Source: Gammaproteobacteria bacterium (GTDB lineage: Bacteria > Pseudomonadota > Gammaproteobacteria > J113). Taken from it: 10,759 nucleotides of DNA. The position numbers were made by a program, and so were the translations under genes. The notes beneath the pieces are model-generated. The model made no database searches. It was not told the origin of the DNA and saw only the letters and a program-made list of their open reading frames with translations. Location of the stretch: the NCBI GenBank assembly GCA_003694425.1, contig RFJX01000106.1, forward strand, positions 1-10,759. The letters run 5' to 3'. This document shows positions 7,045-10,759 of the stretch, piece after piece. The stretch's first letter is position 1. Each line of letters opens with the position of its first letter.

Positions 7045-7062
7045 GTGTGGAAATTTCGACAC
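7045..7062. promoter_or_regulatory. 18-bp near-perfect dyad, CRP/Vfr-like operator candidate
   Basis: GTGTGGAAATTTCGACAC is self-complementary apart from one base pair in each arm. Its core, TGTGG-N6-CGACA, has the spacing of a CRP site (TGTGA-N6-TCACA) and agrees at 7 of 10 defined positions. It lies between a cAMP-producing enzyme and a prepilin gene, which suits cAMP control, but the right half-site is weak. Another dimeric regulator could bind instead. Confidence 0.4.
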
Positions 7063-7195
7063 TTGCGACGAGAGTCTGACAATCCCTGCCAGGTCCCGGT
7101 CAGTGGCGGATCGGTGAATATTAAGAAAAACAAGTGGATATGCAGCATGGCATGGTGTGTGCTTTTGGATCGGGGCAAGAAAACGGCAACATGAC

Positions 7196-7200
7196 GAGGT
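7196..7200 (+). promoter_or_regulatory. Ribosome binding site deciding the prepilin start
   Basis: GAGGT lies eight bases before ATG 7209. The alternative ATG at 7191 and the more distant start at 7134 have no comparable site and would give unusually long leaders, so 7209 is preferred. Confidence 0.6.
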
Positions 7201-7208
7201 TCCATCCC

Positions 7209-7919
7209 ATGCCCAACAGACAGAAAGGTTTCACCCTGGTCGAGATCGCCATCGTGCTGGTCATCATCGGCCTGCTGCTCGGCGGCATCCTCAAGGGTCA
7301 GGAGCTGATCACTTCCGCCCGGGTCCGCAACCTGGCCGATCAGAACTCCGGCATCCAGGCCGCCTATTACGGCTTCATCGACCGCTTCCGGCAGGTCCCG
7401 GGAGACATGAAGAAGAGCCTGGCCGCCCAGGCCATCGATTCCTCTGCCGCCTGCATGACCGATACGGCCACCGGGGCCGGCAACGGGCGCCTCGAGGTGG
7501 ACGACTATGCCGAGGCCTCCTGCGTCTGGCACCAGCTCGCCCTGGCCGGCTTCATCCAGGGTGCCTACAAGGGCACCGCCACCGACGATGGCAGCTATCA
7601 GGCCACCGACATGGCGCCGCGCAACGCCTTCAACGGCTATGTGATGCTCACCCGCACCACCAAGTACCTCGATACCGCGAGCACGCCGCCCACCCGCCTG
7701 GCCCTGGTCCTGGGACAGCATATCCCGGTCAACGTGCTGCGCGAGCTGGACGTGAAGATCGACGATTCCCTGCCGCGCACGGGCGTCCTGCGGCATACCT
7801 CGGTCTCCGGCGGCAGCACGGTGTTCGATTCCAGCAGCGACTGCGTCTCGACCGACAACCCGCCGATCTGGGACATCAACAAGAACCAGCAGGAATGCAA
7901 CGCCATCTATCTCTACTGA
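7209..7919 (+). CDS. Prepilin-type N-terminal cleavage/methylation protein (PulG/PilA-like)
   Basis: A 236-residue prepilin. A seven-residue leader, MPNRQKG, is cut after Gly7, and the mature protein begins FTLVEIAIVLVIIG with Glu at +5 (residue 12). The hydrophobic helix runs to about residue 28 and continues as an amphipathic helix, GQELITSARVRNLADQNSG (30-48). A segment ending in VPGDM (63-67) is familiar from many proteobacterial prepilins. Four cysteines (82, 105, 212, 230) may form disulfides in the globular head. The mature size is larger than usual for a major pilin, so it may be a major or minor pseudopilin. The gene stands alone, diverges from the cyclase across a long regulatory region, and has its own intrinsic terminator, which implies independent control. 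It does not share the LPCPDTDG module of the two pseudopilins at the left end. Confidence 0.88.
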   Translation: MPNRQKGFTLVEIAIVLVIIGLLLGGILKGQELITSARVRNLADQNSGIQAAYYGFIDRFRQVPGDMKKSLAAQAIDSSAACMTDTATGAGNGRLEVDDYAEASCVWHQLALAGFIQGAYKGTATDDGSYQATDMAPRNAFNGYVMLTRTTKYLDTASTPPTRLALVLGQHIPVNVLRELDVKIDDSLPRTGVLRHTSVSGGSTVFDSSSDCVSTDNPPIWDINKNQQECNAIYLY

Positions 7920-7944
7920 GGTCACTCCTCCCGGTGAGACATTC

Positions 7945-7967
7945 GGCCCGCCTCGTGCGGGCCTTTT
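7945..7967 (+). terminator. Rho-independent terminator after the prepilin gene
   Basis: A perfect 7-bp GC stem, GGCCCGC (7945-7951) with GCGGGCC (7957-7963), has a 5-base loop and is followed by TTTT (7964-7967) and a pyrimidine-rich stretch. It lies 25 bases after the stop codon and insulates the ABC ATPase gene from prepilin transcription. Confidence 0.85.
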
Positions 7968-8006
7968 CCTTGTGAGAAGCGAGGCGGGTATTGCGAGGAA
8001 AGGGCC

Positions 8007-8762
8007 GTGACCACATCTGCCCCTTTTCCCTCACCTCTCCCCCTTCCGCCCGCAGTCGAGATCCAGGGACTGGTCAAGGGCTACGGCCGGCGCAACGTGC
8101 TGGAGGGTGTGGACCTCACGGTGAAGGCGGGGGAGTTCCTCGGCCTGGTGGGGCTGAACGGCGCCGGCAAGACCACCCTCATCAAGTGCCTGCTCGACTT
8201 CTGCGATTTCGACGCCGGCAGCGCCAGCCTCTTCGGCCTGCCCGTGGGCGAGCCGCGTGCCAGGGAGGGGCTCGCCTATCTCCCCGAACGCTTCACTCCG
8301 CCGGAATTTCTCAAGGGCTCCGAGTTTCTCGATCTCCTCGCGCGCCTGCAGGGGGTGGTCGCAGCGCCCGTGGCGAGGGAGGAGGTGCTGGGCCGGCTCG
8401 ATCTCGACCCGGGCGTCCTGCGGCGGCCGGTACGGGAGTACTCCAAGGGCATGGCCCAGAAGCTGGGGCTGGCCGCGGTCCTGCTCAGTAACCGGCCACT
8501 GCTGCTTCTCGACGAGCCGATGAGCGGGCTCGACCCCAGGGGGCGGGCCCTGTTCAAGCAGGCCCTGCTGGAGCTCAGGGAGAAGGGGACCACGCTCTTC
8601 TTCAGCACCCACCTGCTGGCCGACGTGGAGCACCTCTGCGACCGCATGGCCATCCTGCACCGGGGCAGGGTGGCATTCCTCGACACCCCCGCGGCCTGCC
8701 GCGAACGCTACCACCGCCAAGACCTGGAGCAGGCCTTCCTCGACTGTGTCGCCGACGCCTGA
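8007..8762 (+). CDS. ABC transporter ATP-binding protein (CcmA-type)
   Basis: A 251-residue ABC ATPase that powers an unidentified export or import system at the inner membrane. Walker A is GLNGAGKTT (49-57), the signature is YSKGM (145-149), Walker B is LLLLDEP (165-171), and the switch His is His202. The Q-loop position reads LPE (92-94), with Glu where Gln is usual, a known variant among CcmA/GldA-like ATPases. No membrane-spanning domain is fused. The GTG start has GAGGA at 7995-7999, seven bases upstream. No permease lies on either side: a prepilin with its terminator precedes it and aspS follows. The single ABC-2 permease at 4078-4857 is therefore the natural partner candidate within this window. 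The substrate cannot be deduced. Confidence 0.92.
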   Translation: MTTSAPFPSPLPLPPAVEIQGLVKGYGRRNVLEGVDLTVKAGEFLGLVGLNGAGKTTLIKCLLDFCDFDAGSASLFGLPVGEPRAREGLAYLPERFTPPEFLKGSEFLDLLARLQGVVAAPVAREEVLGRLDLDPGVLRRPVREYSKGMAQKLGLAAVLLSNRPLLLLDEPMSGLDPRGRALFKQALLELREKGTTLFFSTHLLADVEHLCDRMAILHRGRVAFLDTPAACRERYHRQDLEQAFLDCVADA

Positions 8763-8775
8763 GCGGTTGCGGGTG

Positions 8776-8804
8776 TTGCGCGCCTGAGCGTGGACCCGTA
8801 ACAT
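8776..8804 (+). promoter_or_regulatory. Candidate sigma-70 promoter for aspS
   Basis: TTGCGC (8776-8781) is followed after exactly 17 bases by TAACAT (8799-8804, 4 of 6 to TATAAT). Transcription would start near 8811, leaving a leader of about 28 bases before ATG 8839. The -35 matches only in its TTG, so support is moderate. Confidence 0.4.
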
Positions 8805-8838
8805 TTCCGCTCTTTTGTTCCCAGCGGAGTTCGTGTCC

Positions 8839-10611
8839 ATGCGCACCCACTACAACGGCCGGGTGACCAGTTCGCTGGTCGGCGAGGAGATCACCCTGTG
8901 CGGCTGGGTCAACACCCGGCGCGACCACGGCGGCGTGATCTTCATCGACCTGCGCGACCACACCGGCATCGTCCAGCTCGTGTTCGATCCCGACACCCCG
9001 GAGAGCTTCGCCGTCGCCGAGCGGGTCCGCAACGAATTCGTGCTGCGGGTCACCGGACGCGTCCGGCCGCGGCCGGAGGGTACCGAGAACCCCGAGCTGG
9101 CCACCGGCGAGGTGGAGGTGCTGGGCCACGAGATCGAGATCCTCAACGCCGCCGAGCCGATCCCCTTCCAGCTCGACGACGAGCACGTCCACGAGGACGT
9201 GCGGCTGCGCCATCGCTACCTCGACCTGCGCCGGCCGCGGATGCAGCATCACATGAGGCTGCGGGCACAGGTGGCGCGGACCCTGCGCCGCTTTCTCGAC
9301 GAGCGCGGCTTTCTCGAGGTGGAGACCCCCATGCTGACCCGGGCCACGCCCGAGGGGGCGCGGGACTACCTGGTCCCCAGCCGCACCCATCCGGGCTGTT
9401 TCTTCGCCCTGCCCCAGTCGCCGCAGCTGTTCAAGCAGCTGCTCATGATGTCCGGCATGGACCGCTACTACCAGATCGTCCGCTGTTTCCGCGACGAGGA
9501 CCTTCGCGCCGATCGCCAGCCGGAGTTCACCCAGCTCGATATCGAGACCTCCTTCATGGACGCGGTGGCCATCACCGATCTGATGGAGGAGATGATCCGC
9601 GAACTGTTCCGCGAGGTGGCCGGGATCGAGCTGCCCGACCCCTTCCCGCGCATGACCCATGCCGAAGCGGTGCGCCGGTTCGGCATCGACCGCCCCGATC
9701 TGCGCATCCCGCTGGAGCTGACCGAAATCTCCGATCTGATGAAGGCGGTGGAGTTCAAGGTCTTCTCCGGTCCGGCCAACAGCGAGAACGGGCGGGTTGC
9801 GGCGCTGCGGGTCCCGGAGGGGGGCCGCCTCACCCGCAAGCAGATCGACGAGTACACCGAATTCGTCGGCATCTATGGGGCGAAGGGGCTGGCCTACATC
9901 AAGGTCAACGAGCGCGATGCCGGCCGCGATGGGCTGCAGTCCCCGATCCTCAAGTTCCTGCCGGACGGCGTGATCGAGAGCCTGCTGGAACGGACCGGCG
10001 CGATGAGCGGCGACCTCATCTTCTTCGGGGCCGACAGGGCCAGCGTGGTGAACGAGTCCCTGGCCGCCCTGCGGGTGCGCCTCGGTCACGACCTGGGGCT
10101 GGTGGAGGAGGGATGGCGACCCCTCTGGGTCATCGACTTCCCCATGTTCGAGTGGGACGAGAAGGAGAGCCGCTGGTTCGCCCTGCATCACCCCTTCACC
10201 GCCCCCAATACCGACGACCCGGACGAGCTGCGCGCGAACCCCGGCGTGGCCCTCTCCCGGGCCTACGACATGGTGCTCAACGGCTCGGAGATCGGCGGTG
10301 GCTCGATCCGTATCCACCGCAGGGAGATGCAGGACACGGTATTCGAACTGCTCGGGATCGGGGCCGCGGAGGCCGAGGAGAAGTTCGGCTTCCTGCTGGA
10401 GGCGTTGAAGTACGGCTGCCCACCCCATGGCGGGATCGCCTTCGGCCTGGACCGCATCGTCACCCTGCTGTGCGGCGCCAGTTCCATCCGCGAGGTGATC
10501 GCCTTCCCCAAGACCCAGACCGCGAGCTGCCTCCTGACCCGGGCCCCGGCGCCGGTTGACGACCGCCAGCTGCGTGAGCTGCACATCCGGCTGCGCAAGC
10601 CGGTGGAGTGA
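8839..10611 (+). CDS. aspS: Aspartyl-tRNA synthetase, probably non-discriminating (Asp/Asn)
   Basis: A 590-residue cytoplasmic class II synthetase that charges tRNA with aspartate. An N-terminal OB-fold anticodon-binding domain (about 1-105) begins MRTHYNG, as in E. coli (MRTEYCG). Motif 1 surrounds [20 protein letters not shown] (162-181). Motif 2 is [15 protein letters not shown], with Arg218. The bacterial GAD insertion follows (about 280-410), and motif 3 is GIAFGLDR, with Arg539. Length and order match the bacterial family. His30 and Gly81 stand where E. coli has Leu and Lys. As I recall, these are the residues that make the Pseudomonas aeruginosa enzyme non-discriminating, charging tRNA-Asn as well, which requires GatCAB. 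ATG 8839 is chosen because it matches known N-termini and has GGAG at 8826-8829; an in-frame TTG at 8815 would add eight unrelated residues. Confidence 0.97.
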   Translation: MRTHYNGRVTSSLVGEEITLCGWVNTRRDHGGVIFIDLRDHTGIVQLVFDPDTPESFAVAERVRNEFVLRVTGRVRPRPEGTENPELATGEVEVLGHEIEILNAAEPIPFQLDDEHVHEDVRLRHRYLDLRRPRMQHHMRLRAQVARTLRRFLDERGFLEVETPMLTRATPEGARDYLVPSRTHPGCFFALPQSPQLFKQLLMMSGMDRYYQIVRCFRDEDLRADRQPEFTQLDIETSFMDAVAITDLMEEMIRELFREVAGIELPDPFPRMTHAEAVRRFGIDRPDLRIPLELTEISDLMKAVEFKVFSGPANSENGRVAALRVPEGGRLTRKQIDEYTEFVGIYGAKGLAYIKVNERDAGRDGLQSPILKFLPDGVIESLLERTGAMSGDLIFFGADRASVVNESLAALRVRLGHDLGLVEEGWRPLWVIDFPMFEWDEKESRWFALHHPFTAPNTDDPDELRANPGVALSRAYDMVLNGSEIGGGSIRIHRREMQDTVFELLGIGAAEAEEKFGFLLEALKYGCPPHGGIAFGLDRIVTLLCGASSIREVIAFPKTQTASCLLTRAPAPVDDRQLRELHIRLRKPVE

Positions 10612-10615
10612 GCGG

Positions 10616-10657
10616 CTGTCAGCTATCAGCTATCGGCTTTCGGCCTTCGGCCATCGG
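10616..10657 (+). repeat. Degenerate heptamer tandem array (CTRTCRG-like), six units
   Basis: Six consecutive 7-base units follow the aspS stop by five bases: CTGTCAG, CTATCAG, CTATCGG, CTTTCGG, CCTTCGG, CCATCGG. Neighbouring units differ by only one base at a time, as expected of an old array that has drifted. Their orientation is the reverse complement of the array at 10703-10758. Confidence 0.85.
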
Positions 10658-10669
10658 TTCGAAAGGTGC

Positions 10670-10697
10670 TTGACACGGAGGGGGAGGCGATTACGCT
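10670..10697 (+). promoter_or_regulatory. Candidate sigma-70 promoter between the two repeat arrays
   Basis: A perfect TTGACA (10670-10675) is followed after 16 bases by TACGCT (10692-10697). The -10 is weak (T, A and final T match). Transcription would start near 10704, at the first unit of the right-hand repeat array, and run rightwards to a gene outside the window. Confidence 0.45.
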
Positions 10698-10702
10698 CCT
10701 GG

Positions 10703-10759
10703 CCGACAGCCGACAGCCGACAGCCGACAGCCGACAGCCGACAGCCGACAGCCGACAGC
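10703..10759 (+). repeat. Perfect heptamer tandem array (CCGACAG), eight units, open at window edge
   Basis: Eight identical 7-base units, CCGACAG, run from 10703 to 10758, and the last base begins a ninth. There are no mismatches, in contrast to the degenerate array at 10616-10657, so this one looks recently expanded. Units of 7 bases would shift frame if translated. The sequence ends inside the array, possibly because an assembly stopped there. Confidence 0.95.

Larger units (their letters stand above)
6867..7208. other. 342-base gene-free region between divergent cyclase and prepilin genes
   Basis: Holds the candidate cyclase promoter (6911-6939) and a GC-rich inverted repeat, GCCGCGG at 6978-6984 with CCGCGGC at 7008-7014. 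It also holds an 18-bp operator-like dyad at 7045-7062 and a possible longer stem pairing GGCAGG (7030-7035) with CCTGCC (7085-7090). An AT-rich patch at 7115-7137 stands out and could hold the prepilin -10, but no matching -35 is visible. No tRNA, riboswitch consensus or sigma-54 (-24/-12) element was recognised. Open frames here lack ribosome sites and protein-like composition. Confidence 0.6.

Noticed and set aside
7016..7070. Sigma-54 (-24/-12) promoter for the prepilin gene
   Set aside because: GG and GC pairs occur (for example TGGACAATCCGCCGGCA, and GTGG followed by TTGC), but the spacing is 11 or 14 bases instead of the required 10.
6964..7194. A 76-codon frame in the cyclase-prepilin intergenic region
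   Set aside because: Arg-rich composition, no ribosome binding site, and it runs across the dyad and inverted repeats. It looks like non-coding DNA that happens to be open.
7134..7208. An extended start for the prepilin that adds 25 residues
   Set aside because: The extra residues would give an overlong leader and lack a ribosome site. GAGGT eight bases before ATG 7209 gives a typical seven-residue leader.
7970..7994. A promoter for the ABC ATPase (TTGTGA with TATTGC)
   Set aside because: The spacer is only 13 bases, too short for a sigma-70 promoter.
8092..8760. Loss of function in the ABC ATPase because Glu replaces the Q-loop Gln
   Set aside because: Walker A, Walker B, signature and switch His are intact, and an LPE Q-loop is a familiar variant in CcmA/GldA-like ATPases.
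8602..10584. A 660-codon open frame on the minus strand opposite aspS
   Set aside because: It lies opposite a certain aspS gene and the end of the ABC ATPase gene. Its translation is low-complexity, rich in Gly, Glu, Gln and His, with no motif. Such long antisense frames are normal in GC-rich DNA.
10616..10759. CRISPR array
   Set aside because: Units are 7 bases long and directly abutting, with no spacers.

Overview
The window reads as chromosomal DNA of a GC-rich gammaproteobacterium. The aspartyl-tRNA synthetase is very close to the E. coli and Pseudomonas enzymes over its whole length. The pseudopilins, the MASE-free class III cyclase and the CcmA-type ABC parts would suit an environmental or sulfur-oxidising lineage such as Chromatiales, but that placement is an inference from general resemblance, since no search was possible.

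Layout. Positions 1-2253 (+) hold two translationally coupled pseudopilin-like genes: a 522-residue protein with no Glu at mature position 5 and a 227-residue protein with a classical class III leader. Positions 2267-4009 (-) encode a polytopic orphan sensor histidine kinase. It diverges from an ABC-2 type permease (4078-4857, +) across a short gap with a palindromic AGTATACT that can act as a -10 in both directions. The permease gene overlaps an uncharacterised membrane-anchored helical-repeat protein (4854-5573, +). A membrane class III adenylate cyclase (5577-6866, -) converges on that gene with a 3-base gap. A 342-base gene-free region separates the cyclase from a divergent prepilin gene (7209-7919, +), which ends in a strong intrinsic terminator. 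Then come an ABC ATPase (8007-8762, +) and aspS (8839-10611, +). The window ends in two oppositely oriented arrays of 7-bp repeats flanking a candidate promoter. The right-hand array runs off the end.

How the genes may work together. Three prepilin-like proteins suggest type IV pilus or type II secretion-like assembly at the envelope, although no assembly ATPase, platform protein or prepilin peptidase is present here. The cyclase and the third prepilin gene share an upstream region with an 18-bp dyad spaced like a CRP/Vfr operator, so cAMP control of the prepilin gene is a testable idea. The ABC permease and ATPase are each single and separated, and may form one transporter together with the helical-repeat protein.

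Points most worth a second look: a shared module present twice in the first pseudopilin and once in the second; a 12-cysteine insertion with four CxC motifs in the second of those copies; the cyclase that keeps the CHASE2-type membrane region but has almost no sensor domain; the CRP-spaced dyad; an AspRS carrying the non-discriminating signature; and the inverted heptamer arrays around a promoter.
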